DNA of 64,000 nt from Blasia pusilla (lineage: Eukaryota; Marchantiophyta; Marchantiopsida; Blasiales). Below, piece after piece: positions 36,076 through 47,035 of the stretch. The stretch's first letter is position 1, and each line of letters starts with the position of its first letter. The DNA lies in NCBI GenBank assembly GCA_050084515.1, contig CM114272.1:16616001-16680000 (forward strand), written 5' to 3'. A model generated the notes under the pieces. It made no database searches, had not been told where the DNA came from, and saw only the letters and a list, made by a program, of their open reading frames with translations. The position numbers were made by a program, and so were the translations under genes.

Positions 36076-37605
36076 CTAAGGAACAGGACGATTGCTTAAA
36101 CAGCTGACAGCATGCATCAATTTCCGTCGAGGTCCAACAGGAATCATCCCCATTTCCTTCAGCCCTGTCATTGTAAGCTGCAGGAGAGTAACATTGTCGA
36201 AGTTTCTGTCATCGAAGAGGGGCACAAATTGCCCCAATTTTTTATCCAGGAGCCAATTTCTAAGACCTCCTGCTGCATCTAGCCGCTTCTTCATCAGGGC
36301 CAGCTGAGTATTTTGCTTGATAAGTTCCGCTCCACGGAGTACAATATTCTCTTTCCCTACAGAACAATCGGCAGATTGACTGAGATCTACCTCTTCTTCC
36401 TTTTTTATGACCAGAAATACTCCATTCTCGCCAGTATCGAAGGGAAGGGATGCTTGAAGGCAGTCCACTTGCAGCTGTGGTTTATAAGCCCCTTCTGGCT
36501 CAGCTAGCGGAAAAGTCTGAAGATGCTGTTTATTACTCTGGTCATGGTGATCTGAAGTGGTGGAAGGCACTCCATGCATTGGATGATGACTGTGTTGCTC
36601 AGTTGGGTTGGACTGAGGTGCAATCTGTTGTTCTGCTTGGGTTTCAGCTTGTGAAGTATCGCACGCTGCCTCATCATGTGAAGTCCTCAGCAGTAAACTA
36701 TCACCTGTGCAAAGGTTGCCTGAGTTCTCCCTCTCTTCATTGATAGTCACTTGGAAGAGTATCTTCTGTACACCTGCACCAAAATTTCCTTCCTTCTCGG
36801 ATACCTCTGTCCTTGACCCATCGTCTTGATCTGCAGTCTCTGCACTGGAAGGAACTGGAATTTGAGGAATGGGTTTGACACCATGGCCACGCCTTCTTCT
36901 TCTTGAAGGGGCTTGTGAATCCACTTGATGGTTGGTTACATCTCCATTGCATGTGCTTGTTGCTTCCAGTGATCTGGTGGCACTTCGAACAGGTTCCCCA
37001 GAGAGTTTCTCAGAGTCAACATTAGGAGTAACTTTTCCATTTGCTATATATGTCTTGTCTTCCTGCAATCTGCTTCCTAACTCTTCGGAATCGGTGGCAA
37101 TCGCCAGGGCAATAGGTGATCGGACCAGCACCTCTTGTAGCTTCATTCTCTTCCTCGGGCTTGCTAAGCTCACTCTTGTTTTCTTGATTGTACTTAAGGG
37201 TGGGTGATGTGGTTCCCCAGGTTGCAGCTCGCCAATTGTCTTCTCTCTTCTCCATCGCCCCAATTTAAGAATCACTTTACTTATTTTTGCCCCGTCTGCT
37301 GGCACATTTTTTGAGTCCAAGTCCAGGTCTAAGTGTCCTTGAGCTTTTCGTTTCCGAATGACAGGACGTCTGGTGATTTTCGGGACTGATGAAGTCTTAG
37401 TAGTGGACTTTGGTGGTAGGGCAGGTATTTTAAATATGATTCTCTGATGCCTTACTTCAATCATAGGGTCATCTTTGTATGAGAGGGTTCCTGATGGACC
37501 TGCTTCATGACATGATGCAATCCTCGCCTCGGCACCAGTAAGATCTTTGGCATTTGCTTTCTCTGCCAATGCAGCCAAATGCCTCCGCTTTGTTTTTGCC
37601 ATCAC
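36076..37605 (-). CDS. SAM-domain protein
   Basis: Single open frame of 509 codons, from tandem Met codons to a TAG stop. The N-terminal two thirds are basic and low in order: KTKRRHLAALAEKANAKD, then RRPVIRKRKAQGH, then a patch around SRRRRRGHGVKPIPQIP that could be a nuclear signal. The C-terminal 75 residues form a sterile alpha motif: LRNWLLDKKLGQFVPLFDDR, then NVTLLQLTMTGLKEMGM and VGPRRKLMHAV. The GPRRKLM helix-5 pattern is typical of plant SAM proteins. SAM domains bind other SAM domains, some bind RNA. The partner and job of this protein are unknown. No intron is needed. A role in chromatin or transcription would be a guess from charge alone. Confidence 0.85.
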   Translation of the reverse strand: MMAKTKRRHLAALAEKANAKDLTGAEARIASCHEAGPSGTLSYKDDPMIEVRHQRIIFKIPALPPKSTTKTSSVPKITRRPVIRKRKAQGHLDLDLDSKNVPADGAKISKVILKLGRWRREKTIGELQPGEPHHPPLSTIKKTRVSLASPRKRMKLQEVLVRSPIALAIATDSEELGSRLQEDKTYIANGKVTPNVDSEKLSGEPVRSATRSLEATSTCNGDVTNHQVDSQAPSRRRRRGHGVKPIPQIPVPSSAETADQDDGSRTEVSEKEGNFGAGVQKILFQVTINEERENSGNLCTGDSLLLRTSHDEAACDTSQAETQAEQQIAPQSNPTEQHSHHPMHGVPSTTSDHHDQSNKQHLQTFPLAEPEGAYKPQLQVDCLQASLPFDTGENGVFLVIKKEEEVDLSQSADCSVGKENIVLRGAELIKQNTQLALMKKRLDAAGGLRNWLLDKKLGQFVPLFDDRNFDNVTLLQLTMTGLKEMGMIPVGPRRKLMHAVSCLSNRPVP

Positions 37606-38203
37606 TCCTAATAACTGCCTCCTTGTGGTCTCCTCTCTTCTTCAATTTTTCCAACTACAAGCATCCATCACCATTGACTATCTGCTTCACACAAACATCT
37701 GCAAGTCGTGAGCAAAATGGCAGTGTCTGCAGCTATCAACCCTATCAGACTCAATCCAGCTACCAAGTTCTTTCATCACAGGTCTAAGTAAATACGTATT
37801 AGACTTCAGCAAGGCAATTTTTAAAGATGAGACATTGCTTTGTCTTGCTGAAGGCTATTGCCAATTTTTAAAGATGAAGGCCAGAAATGTCCATTTAAAA
37901 ATCAAACCTAGAAGCCCGTAAGTGTAAGGCTCATTGAGACCAATGGTATGATCACAGCTACTGAAAAAGGGTTTTTCTTCTACCTGACTAGGGCTGGTCG
38001 TCTTCATCACTTACGAACAATGCTTTTGTTGAACCTCTTTTGCTATTACTACTACTTTTAATATAACCCTTCACAACAAACGCCAAAAGCCAGACATAGA
38101 TGAGTCTGAATGGGAAGGAGTTCGAAGGAGTAGGGCACACACGTCAGATAAGATACGGCTTCGACATCAAACATAAAATGAGAAGGAAAAGCATCCGATG
38201 TAA
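37606..38203. promoter_or_regulatory. Upstream region of the SAM gene and 3' flank of the next gene
   Basis: Promoter and leader of the minus-strand SAM gene should lie here. No TATA or other box is clear. A 5'-end GCAAGGCAATTTTTAAAGATGA word is repeated imperfectly near 37811 and 37855. Confidence 0.35.
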
Positions 38204-40274
38204 CTACTGATAAACGTCTATCACTTCACTATCCGGGAAGTAAGAGAAGATTACATGGGGCCATGGCCTTATAGCATTCAGTTTCAGGGGTGAAAGATGA
38301 CCACCCACACTCGAAATGCAGTCGGGACCTGAAAGCACTTCGAGTGTAATCGAGAATCCATCATTACTGGGCTCGGTGTCTACTGCACTAACTCCAGTAT
38401 TCAACCGAGTGACTTTGGACTGCAGAGCTATAACTGTATGAGAAGGGAGATAAATGGAGCTAACTGAGAGTCAGGTGCGTCCGATACGTCTTGTCTTGTC
38501 TCGTCTTGTGATCAATGCAGCAGATAAGCGAAATCTCTACACTAAAAGGACATCTCGAACTCCAGCAAGAGCAAGGAAAATGGAACGAAGACAGGCATAA
38601 GTTGGAGACCTTGCCTCGAGTAGCGGACCAGGGCTTGTCCGGGTCTGCCATGGTCGCAAGAGTTTCTCGAAACAGTGAAATCCCACGAGTACATTGCCTC
38701 CAACGCTGGACTGTTTGATCGATCTGGACGCAAGCAACATGGTCCAAAGATTAATTCACGATTGTGCTGAGGCCCATGCTCAAGGAGCTGTGGAGCCCAT
38801 CAAAACACAACCATTCAACCAAACGGAAAACATTTCTGGAGGCGAGTGCACTTCAGTGCTTGACAGAAACTTGTCAGCGGTCCAAAGGAAGCCCTGGAAA
38901 CACCCATATGCGTGTGATTGACAAGGAGGAAGCAAAACTAAACGGATGAGCACGCACTCGGATAAGAACGAAGGCAAAATCGCAGAAATCAAGTAGAAAA
39001 AGACTATAGCATGAAAGTCGTGATCCATACACCACACACCGGCAGAGAAAGTGGGCAGAAAAGGAACATCACTGCAGCAGATTTTAGAAAATCAGTTAAG
39101 TCATACTGAAAGTATTCCAACCTCAGATATGCTGTGTTCCCGTAGGAGCAACCCAACCAGACCAGCAGGAGCACTGACTCAGTTGCATTCGCTACCTCAG
39201 CTGTGATTTGACTGGAAGCCTAATTGACTGACAGCAGACTCGTTTTGATTTGGATAAGACCTCTGGATCGCTTACACGGGCAAAAGTGAAACACTCGGGA
39301 CTACGGGCCTGTGGTTTCGAGGATGACTGTGGTTTCTAAGTGCAGTAGCTTGAATTGTACCGCGTCTTGTCTTAGCTTTGGAAGATGGATTCGTCCAGGG
39401 ATCCGTCCCAAGTAGCAAGTCCAGGGCAGTGAATTGCCCTTCGCGGGTGAGTGCGATCTGCTGGAAGTCTGTAACAGGTCGATTAGACCATGTGCTGAGC
39501 GTTGACGTGCTACACCAAGTTGAGCATTTACTAATGCACTCGAAACGTTCGGGATACCAGTTATAGGGTTTTCCTCCACCGAAACCTCTTCTTAAGGGCT
39601 CCTCAGCATCAGCAAAGTTCTATGAATTGTGTATGAGTGCGTACACGGTAGATTCCAAGGGCTGGTTGGCGAGAGTGAGACATCCAACTACAACGTAATT
39701 GAGTTTCTTGATGGCATCCCACACCAAGTTGAACACTTTCGCACTCTTGAAATGTACGACCGACAGAGAGCACGGACAAACACACCAAACTGTTGGACTT
39801 TGATGACGAATGTGAAAAATTGTCTGTAGGGCAGAAGGCAGGGGCTGCTACTGCACAGTGTGGCATGACTGATGATTGAGTTGCAACCAAACAGGCCGCC
39901 TCCCGAGAGCAACAACAAAGCAGCAGCGGCCAGGAAATTGAGCTGCAACCATTCTTGGATTCTGTCAACACCCAGGAACAGGACAAAACAAAAAGACAAG
40001 GTGAAATGCAAACCGTAAAGTAGAGACTTCATCGATTCGGAGGCCACGGGGACCCAGTAGGGCTTTTTATGACTGAAAAAGTACAGGGCTTGAGAGTGTA
40101 GGCATGTCGGACCATACAAGCAGACACTGGAAAGCCCAAAAAAAACAGAAAGCTACCTTGAATGTGAGTAGGGCAGAGAGCCAGCTGATATCCCCCTCAC
40201 GAGACACCGATTGGTGTACACACGGAGTTTCGCAAGGTTCTCATGAGAGAGGCAGCCACAGTCGACAAGTTCTT
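38204..40274 (-). CDS. Unidentified multi-exon membrane protein, C-terminal part
   Basis: I could chain eight minus-strand exons with GT-AG borders and matching phase: 40157-40274, 39888-39961, 39745-39823, 39361-39509, 39040-39200, 38812-38893, 38610-38723 and 38204-38433 (TAG stop). Introns are mostly 78-235 bp; one is 64 bp. The product has a hydrophobic run near LNFLAAAALLLLSGGGLF, a soluble block WSNRPVTDFQQIALTREGQF and LDLLLGTDPWTNPSSKAKTR, two possible membrane segments (ESVLLLVWLGCSYG, LKSAAVMFLFCPLSLP) and a soluble tail ending FPDSEVIDVYQ. I recognise no family. Upstream exons must exist, because the first exon begins mid-codon. The individual exons are short, so the first three are less certain than the last five. 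Confidence 0.5.
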
Positions 40275-40902
40275 CTGACAGGAGGTCAGCAGCAGAGCAG
40301 AATTGTCATGGGAGCAGTGTGACCAGACCTCCACCTCTTTCGGTGCCTACACGGTGCTCTCGATCACACAAAGCTTGCAATGCTGAATCTGCCAGCCTAA
40401 CTACCCACCCATCGGCTCCTCTCCGGAATCCGACTCCAAGCAGCAGAGTCCGAGCTCTGGACACTGCTGCTGAATTTTATGTCATCCACTCATGCTGTAC
40501 CACAACCGGACGCTTTTAACTAGTGTTTTACGATTTAACTGCAAAGCAACTAGGCTACATCATTAAGAACCAAAACTCCAATTGCCGAATGAATCCATGT
40601 GGCAAAAAGGCTAGGGTCACGAATTCTTTGAATTGTCTGCAGCATCACTTACCTCGATCAGATGAATTGTGATGAACAAATCCTTTTCTTGCTCGGGAGT
40701 CTGCGTCCCTCCAATCCGATCCGATCCACTCCTACCCAAGCAACAGAGCGGGTGTCTCTTTATTCCTGATTCTTCGCCATTGCTTGGTATGCAGTGTGGG
40801 AATCTACTCGGATGGTCTTTCCAAGCAGAAGGCAGTGATCTAACTTAAACAACTGGGGATCCTGCAGACTGCACTCCCGCGGCCTATGGTCGCTTCGCTC
40901 TC
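40275..40902. other. Probable upstream exons/introns of the membrane-protein gene
   Basis: Minus-strand exons preceding 40274 should lie here but I could not chain them in phase. Confidence 0.3.
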
Positions 40903-40910
40903 TATAAAAT
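40903..40910 (+). promoter_or_regulatory. Candidate TATA box (TATAAAAT)
   Basis: TATAAAAT in a GC-richer setting, followed 100-150 bp later by a TC-rich leader-like stretch. It would suit a plus-strand transcript starting near 40935. No transcript evidence. Confidence 0.35.
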
Positions 40911-41026
40911 GGCCGATTAATGGAGTCCAGATGTGTGGCTCCTCCAAGTAAGCCCTAAGATCAAGGACCCCATCAGTGTGTAGCCCAGACCGAGTTTTAG
41001 TCACTGCCACTATCTCTTTCTTTCTT

Positions 41027-41029
<3 letters not shown>

Positions 41030-41059
<30 letters not shown>
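41030..41059 (+). repeat. TC microsatellite
   Basis: About 15 TC units. It could be a CT-rich 5' leader of the plus-strand candidate gene. No LINE-A end adjoins it. Confidence 0.9.
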
Positions 41060-41064
<5 letters not shown>

Positions 41065-41514
41065 ACTCTAAGCCTGTCAGTTTGAGCATCTGCTTAGACT
41101 GCCAGTGCTCATCTCCTTCATCGCTTCCTCCGTGAATGCCTCCCTCTTCTCCTGCCTCTGGTCTGGACTGGTGTCCTGTGGCATCAGCTCATGGGGGAGA
41201 GGAGGGGTTTGTCGGAGCGACCAACATATCCCGATCTGCCACTGTCGTGCTCGTGGGCATGCATTGCCTGCCTATTTCCAGAACGTGTGCGTGCCGTAGA
41301 ATGTACTTTCACGGCACTCGCTTTCTTTGATTGACCATTATTGAACTCCGCACTCTCGGATGCTCTCCTCGCATGAGAAGTCGGCGGGCAGGATCTGGAG
41401 ACCACGCACGATCTTTTGTCGGACTTCTTTACTTGTCCCGCGAGAGGCAGGCTCGAGAGGATGCCTCGCTTCCATACATTTTAGCCTTCTTTCTCCGGGT
41501 CCAACTTCGACCTC

Positions 41515-41620
41515 CCCCTTCCTCTTCTCTTCTCTTCTCTCCTCTGCTCTCCTCTTCTCCTCTCCTCTCCGCTCTTCTCTTCTCTTCTCTTCTCTCCTCT
41601 CGTTTCATTTGCTTTCAGGA
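41515..41620 (+). other. Long polypyrimidine tract ending in a splice-acceptor-like TTGCTTTCAG
   Basis: About 100 bases almost entirely C and T, built from TCTTC/TCCTC words, ending TTTCATTTGCTTTCAG. It looks like an intron end on the plus strand. The following GACGAAGAGGAGAGG is purine-rich like an exonic enhancer. Confidence 0.45.
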
Positions 41621-42020
41621 CGAAGAGGAGAGGAGTTCTGTTGGGACTGATGGCTGGATTTCATCGACGACGGGAGGTGGGAAGGCGGGCTTCTTCAATT
41701 TTGCCGAGAGGCATGGGATGAATGGAAGGGGGGATTGCGAGTTGGGCGGGTCGGTATCTCCTGTGGCTGAGGGGGCCTAGAATCACACGTTGCCGGCAGC
41801 TTGCGTTCCTGGGCATCTCGCCTCGCCTTCTCCGATTGACGAGGCTTGGGTGGTCGAAGGAGGCGCCCTCATCTTTTCAGCTCTTGGTGGGTCGAAGGAG
41901 GTGGGCAAGACCTAAAGTATTCATCAGAAACACCTACTTCGCTGTGATCAAGGCAATTCGCATGCGGGGATGCGCTTGGGGCATCGAAAGAAGAAGTGCA
42001 GAGATTGAATTGCGTTACTC

Positions 42021-42906
42021 GTGTGTCTGTTTCCCCTACCTTGCAGGGATGGGGTTGGCATGAATGCATGGATAGAGAAAACGGGCTGGAGAAAACGAGC
42101 GAAGCTGGAGAGGCCGAGCAATGCATTTCAGAGCGCACTGGGGAAAATTACGATTCAATTCATCCGTCCTGAACAAGAAAGAGGAAACAGGTCAGAACGA
42201 TTCAGCAGAAAGAATTATTACAAAATTCTTGCGACCCGTTCCACAGCCTGCCACTTCACGATGGCCACCCTGCATCGACAAAGACCAGTCGCCTTCCAAT
42301 GGCTTGGGGAAGACCACGGCTCTAATCTCATCGCTACCAACGATTCGGGTCCCAAATGTTCCAAATTGGACGGAACACTAGAGCTTAGAATCCTAAACGA
42401 TGTCAGCAGCTTAGAATCACAGCCGTGTTCAGGATTTCTCAGCTTACGGGGTTTCCGCCTCACGTCACTGCCGATGCACACGCTACAGAGCCACAAAGAG
42501 CGCCCACAGCTCAAGATGTCGCAAATCACAAGAAAGTGCAGCTCACTCCCCTTCTTAATCAAACCTCATGTGTTAGCTACAGACCTTCAGGACCCCGGGC
42601 CCGAACGATTCGTCGAAGAAATGGTAAGATGAGCAACAGACCCATGGAAATCGCTCCAGCGGCAGTGAATTTGCATGCATTATTAGCAGGAACTCGTGGT
42701 TGAATCTACCAGGAGGACGAGCTCACTTGAATTCTAGTAAGGACGAGCATGAACTCGTGGTCAAATCTTCAACGAGGTTGAGCTCACTTGAAGTCTATCC
42801 AACTACTGACATCAAGAGATCATTTTGGATTGCAATCCAACTTACGCTCAAAGAGACATGTCGCAGCTTCTCTCAAGGGATCCTTGTGTCTGACATGACA
42901 CTTTGA
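42021..42906 (+). CDS. Candidate plus-strand gene with duplicated terminal exon
   Basis: A frame open from 42021 ends at a strong donor (GAAGAAATG then GTAAGATG, exon end 42623). Two downstream exons can each be joined in phase. Exon a, 42690-42737, begins after TATTAGCAG and encodes ELVVESTRRTSSLEF and a stop. Exon b, 42742-42906, encodes DEHELVVKSSTRLSSLEV, continues SFWIAIQLTLKETCRSFSQG and stops after VSDMTL. The main exon has no recognisable domain (MNAWIEKTGWRKRAKLERP, then KLDGTLELRILNDVSSLES). The true start may lie in an upstream exon beyond the polypyrimidine tract. It could instead be a non-coding transcript. Confidence 0.35.
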
Positions 42907-43705
42907 ACCTCTGCCCTCCCACACAACTGACCAGGAATTCGAGTGCCGCGGCAGACACTCACCAAATCGCAGGCACCTGGTTTTTGTATTTATTTCTTCC
43001 TGTCAAAGATTATCAGCATGGATGCTGAATAGCCAAACATCTCGTCTTTGGCAGATTTCTTCGACCTCGGCCGTCCCGGCACTGTCCTTAAGTTCTTCAC
43101 CACCGACCCACCCACCCACACGCACAGAAGTGCAGCAGTGGAACAGAAGATGTGTGCTAGAGGCGGAGCGATGCAACTCGACCTACATTCAACCCTGCAT
43201 CATGGAGGTGCTAGTTCAACAACTCGCTCAGTGACTGTAGGTAGGAGCTTTAGTCGTGAGTTTCACGACAGCTGCACTGACTGTCTTCAAATGAGCAATT
43301 TGAAGATTAGTAGAGGGAGGAGCCAGTTCGACAACCGTCGCATTGGCAGCAGGAGATTGGGCCCTTACAATCACAGCTGCTGCACTAGCAGGACGACACC
43401 AAGCCTTCAGTAGCCTACTCTGGATTTGACGACGCGGCCTTAAGATTAGTGAAGGGATGGTCCCGACCTGACTCAGAGGAACTCAAAGCTCTCGAGCTTC
43501 CATGGAGCGTAGAATTTGTCAGTGATGTGTAGTAGCAAAGGCGATCTCTGCCTGGACGATCGGCTGAATGGGTGGGCGGCCTCGAGAAGACTTTTGAAAT
43601 CAACCTTTGTGGTTATGCTGATGGGCTCCAGTCAGCGTAGAAGATATGGCCAGTGCCATATCGTGCTCGCGCTGATTGAAACATCTCAGTGATCCACACA
43701 TCAGA
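42907..43705. other. Intergenic, no supported gene
   Basis: Several overlapping short frames on both strands, none with family character. Confidence 0.35.
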
Positions 43706-44075
43706 TAATTCCAATTGAACGTCATTACATATGAACAGCTGAGTGTTTATTAAGTGTAAGCTACCAAAGATTACCGTCGGAAGAAATCACGAAAGAGCAG
43801 CCTCATTAATGAAGGAATGGCATGCGATCACGACCGAGTCCAGAGAATTGGAAAAGAAAAGACATCGTAGCACATGTGATTGATGTAAACCTCAGAAATT
43901 TCCAACTGGACGTCATTACATCTCTGAGATGTTTCATACGAAGTGAAAACTTCCAACGATCACCCTCAGAGGAAAGCGCAGCACAACCATCCACAAAATC
44001 AGGAGCCACCCATCAATGAATGAATGACATGAAACCACTGCTCAAGTCCAGAGAATTGAAAAAGAAAGGACATCG
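43706..44075. repeat. Diverged tandem duplication, unit about 190 bp
   Basis: 43706-43876 and about 43898-44078 share, in order, GACGTCATTACAT-like, CAACGATCACCC/AGATTACCGTC-like, CCATCAATGAATGAATG-like and GTCCAGAGAATTG-AAAAG words. It lies just beyond the 3' end of LHCB7. Confidence 0.7.
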
Positions 44076-44249
44076 TGACATCCAGAGCGAAATCCCAAGC
44101 TTTGATCAAGACAAAAGCGCTTCCTTCCCTTTGTGTATATGCACAAACAATAATATATTACATGGATTGGATGGCCCCAACTCTTTAGGCTACAGTCTAA
44201 TCGTCAACCTTACGACTAAGGGCGCTCAGAGCACAGAACCACTCAATGC

Positions 44250-47035
44250 CTAAGAAGGAACTGAAATTCCATGAAGCCCTGTGGAAGTGGCATAAGCGAA
44301 CAAATTATGGTGACCCGGATCACTGAGAAAGTCCAAGAGATTCTCCACTGGTCCTTTTCCTGTTACAGCAGCCTGAGCATAGAAGCCTGCCCATGCTACC
44401 ATGGCCAAGCGCCCATTCTTGATCTCCTTCACCTTGAGATCTTCAAAGGTGGATGGGTTCCTGGAGAGGCCCAGAGGATCAAACAGTGCACCCCCTGGGT
44501 AGTTTATGTCCCCAGGCAGATAGATTCCCAGAGGTTCCAGTGCTTCAATGCCACAGTATCTTGCGTACTCTGGCCCCACCTGCTCCAACAACTCACAGGT
44601 GAGACTCTTATTTGGGTCCACACAAGAGTGTATGGTGACTCAGCCATGGAAGCGCAACCTAGAGAAAACCAGGACTATTTTCAAAAGAAAGACAGCCGAT
44701 CATACCATCAGGAGGACCTGGCAAAAAGCTATCACTAGGACTCCCTGAGCTCCAGCAACGTGTAATCCAGGAATCCCAAAATAGTCCAGCGTTTCACCCT
44801 GCCATCGAATCAAAAACATGAAAACCAGAAGGGCCTAGAAGATCATCTGGCAGAACAATTTCAAAAGACTCCAACCCCAAGACAGAAAACCCAGAAGGCT
44901 GGTATTATCCTCTCTATTATATGAAGAGAGCATGAACAAGCAACAAAAACCAAATCAAAGAAAGAGGACCCAATCTTACAGGATTGCAGTCCATTAGATG
45001 CTTGCCTGCAACTTTGCATAACCAACCCGCCACCACACCGGCTCGCTGAAATCAAGACCCCCGAATCTCGTGAGCAATTCTGGAATCACGGCACCCAGTG
45101 CTCCCAACATAGCCCATCGTGCATGAAGAATCTCAAAGCTGCATCCGAAAACTTCTACTCAGAAAGTTTGCATACACTTGGTAAAAGATAGGAGCAAGCA
45201 GAAAGCCGTCAAACTGCAATGCATGCCTAATTATTGTCTGGTGCAGGCATCAGCATACTTTGGAAGCTTTACTGAATCTTAGAAATCTAATTTGAAGTCT
45301 CAATATAGGTAGGAGGTAGACTTTCCTAACTGAGAAGGATCTCCCATGGTCATACCATCAGCATACACCAGAAAAGAAATATTTAAACAAACTGACTCAC
45401 CAAGGGAATGAAAGTGTATCACACAAACTCTCTTCCACTGAACTTGGAACAAGTACAACCTCACAGTCTCGACGTCAGTATTGACTTATATCTTTGACTT
45501 TCTTCACCAGATTTGGATGCTGATAGGAGTATCGATTGGCATCTAATCTCTAAAATCCCTCAAAAGACATTTCTCTCAAAGAGTCGTGTACAAACTCTAA
45601 ATTAAAGTATTTACTAGGACTTTGATTGGGCCGTGTTAGGCCTCTTTGGGGGCATTCTACTCTGTTCATTGATTTGATGAACTGCCCTGAAATTGTAATT
45701 GAGTGAGTGTCCGTCCACTAGCTGGAACATTCTCCCCAGTGAGTGACTTCACTTGACTATGGTTCTAACAAAGCAGTTTCAGCATATGGACTTCTCAAGG
45801 ATACTAAAAACTCCCCTGAAAACCCAGTCAATAAGTGGTGGAACAAGACTATGACAGGCACTACTTAATGAGAAGAGTCTCGCATCAAAAAGTGAAAGAA
45901 AAGAGCGAACAAAGGCACAGAGAAGAATTCGACATTCTTACTTGAAGTACTTCTCCAGGTCAGCAGGATCTCTTCCCAGTCCTAAGATGTCAAACCCATA
46001 GTCACCCGGTACTTCACCGACTAAGTGATCTGGATAATCATAAGGAATAGACCCTAAGAACTTCGGCCGAGTTTCTCCAAACCACATGCTGTGCTCAACA
46101 ACACACACTAAAGCATCATCAGTACGATTCTCCTCAGAAGAAACAACACGCCCTCAAGTGTAACTAGTAATCAGACAGACGCAGACAGACAGACTGCTTA
46201 CAATGAGTACTGCTACCATCGGAAGTATTGATAAGCAATATGTGGGCCAACAGAGATTGTCAGTCAAAACACACCTGTTTCCTCTAGCTTTCTCCTGGGC
46301 AGCCTTAGCAGACTTTGCTTCCCGCTGTGCTGCACTCTTGGTTCTATTCATTCGCTCTTGTAACGACTCTCCCAATGAGCTGTTGGCTATGGCCTTCACC
46401 ACTGTAAAGGGCAGCGCTGAAAAAATCACCACTCCTGCCAACTGCCACCACCACCAAAAGAAAAACCTCAACCAAATGCTGAACCCACATCCCTTTCACT
46501 TTAAAAGTCGTGTGATCTGATTGTATCCCCGCAAGGTCCCACAATTTGAACTAGAATAAGAAGTATGTCGTAAGGAGTCGGCATTCCCTAGCAAGCCCAC
46601 ATTTTGGTCTTCCCAGCTGGCAAAAAAGACCATCCGGAGAGCAAAATCCTCCGTTTCCGAGTTCGTGAAGTTGATTGACAGTAACTTTTTACTCTCACCA
46701 CTAGTTCGCTTGGAAAGGGCACGCAAGAATCACAATCCCAGTTATGCACAGAGCTTAATATCACTGATGCAAACCTCTTCCAATGACGCCCGAGGATTGA
46801 GCACTACGCGTTTCCCAGAACTGGAATTCCTCCGTCCTCCCAGCCTTACAGGATCGCCTTTGAAAGGGGTTTGCTGTCAAAACTCACAAAAGAATTTGCC
46901 ACTCACCGTAAGTCCCAATATAAGCCTTAATTACAGAAACCAGCTAATCAGTCAAATCGGTGCGGGCTTCCACTGAAGCAAACTTGAGAACGAAACTGGA
47001 TTGGAAAGGAAGAATTCCTTCACTCCGCCGCTCAT
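44250..47035 (-). CDS. LHCB7: Minor light-harvesting chlorophyll a/b protein, LHCB7 type
   Basis: Seven exons on the minus strand join in phase to 335 residues: 46997-47035 (tentative start), 46775-46873, 46275-46441, 45942-46088, 45006-45138, 44706-44798 and 44250-44579. A Ser/Arg-rich plastid transit stretch ends [18 protein letters not shown]. The family's first helix is [19 protein letters not shown], with the Glu/Arg pair that ligates chlorophyll. The third is [18 protein letters not shown], with its matching Glu, Asn and Arg. [18 protein letters not shown] and [20 protein letters not shown] are characteristic of LHCB7. The protein would sit in the thylakoid membrane as an antenna subunit; LHCB7 function is poorly known. 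The intron after exon 45006-45138 has a GC donor (CAG|GCAAGC). The first coding exon is the least certain. Confidence 0.88.
45843..45878 (+). mobile_element. LINE-A 3' end fragment in an LHCB7 intron
   Basis: The stretch containing GACAGGCACTACTTAATGAG and a following AGAGTCTC matches the last 30-odd bases of LINE-A copies. It is antisense to LHCB7 and lies just inside the intron after exon 45942-46088. Confidence 0.55.

Noticed and set aside
36313-37207. Plus-strand frames antisense to the SAM gene
   Set aside because: Shadows of the 509-codon frame, with no independent character.
39688-40119. 143-codon minus frame with hydrophobic runs taken as one exon
   Set aside because: Reading it whole requires a 30-bp intron at 40127-40156. 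Splicing to 39961 instead gives a consistent phase and a better acceptor.
41331-41780. 150-codon plus frame with Leu/Ser runs
   Set aside because: Most of it translates the TC-rich tract; no domain.
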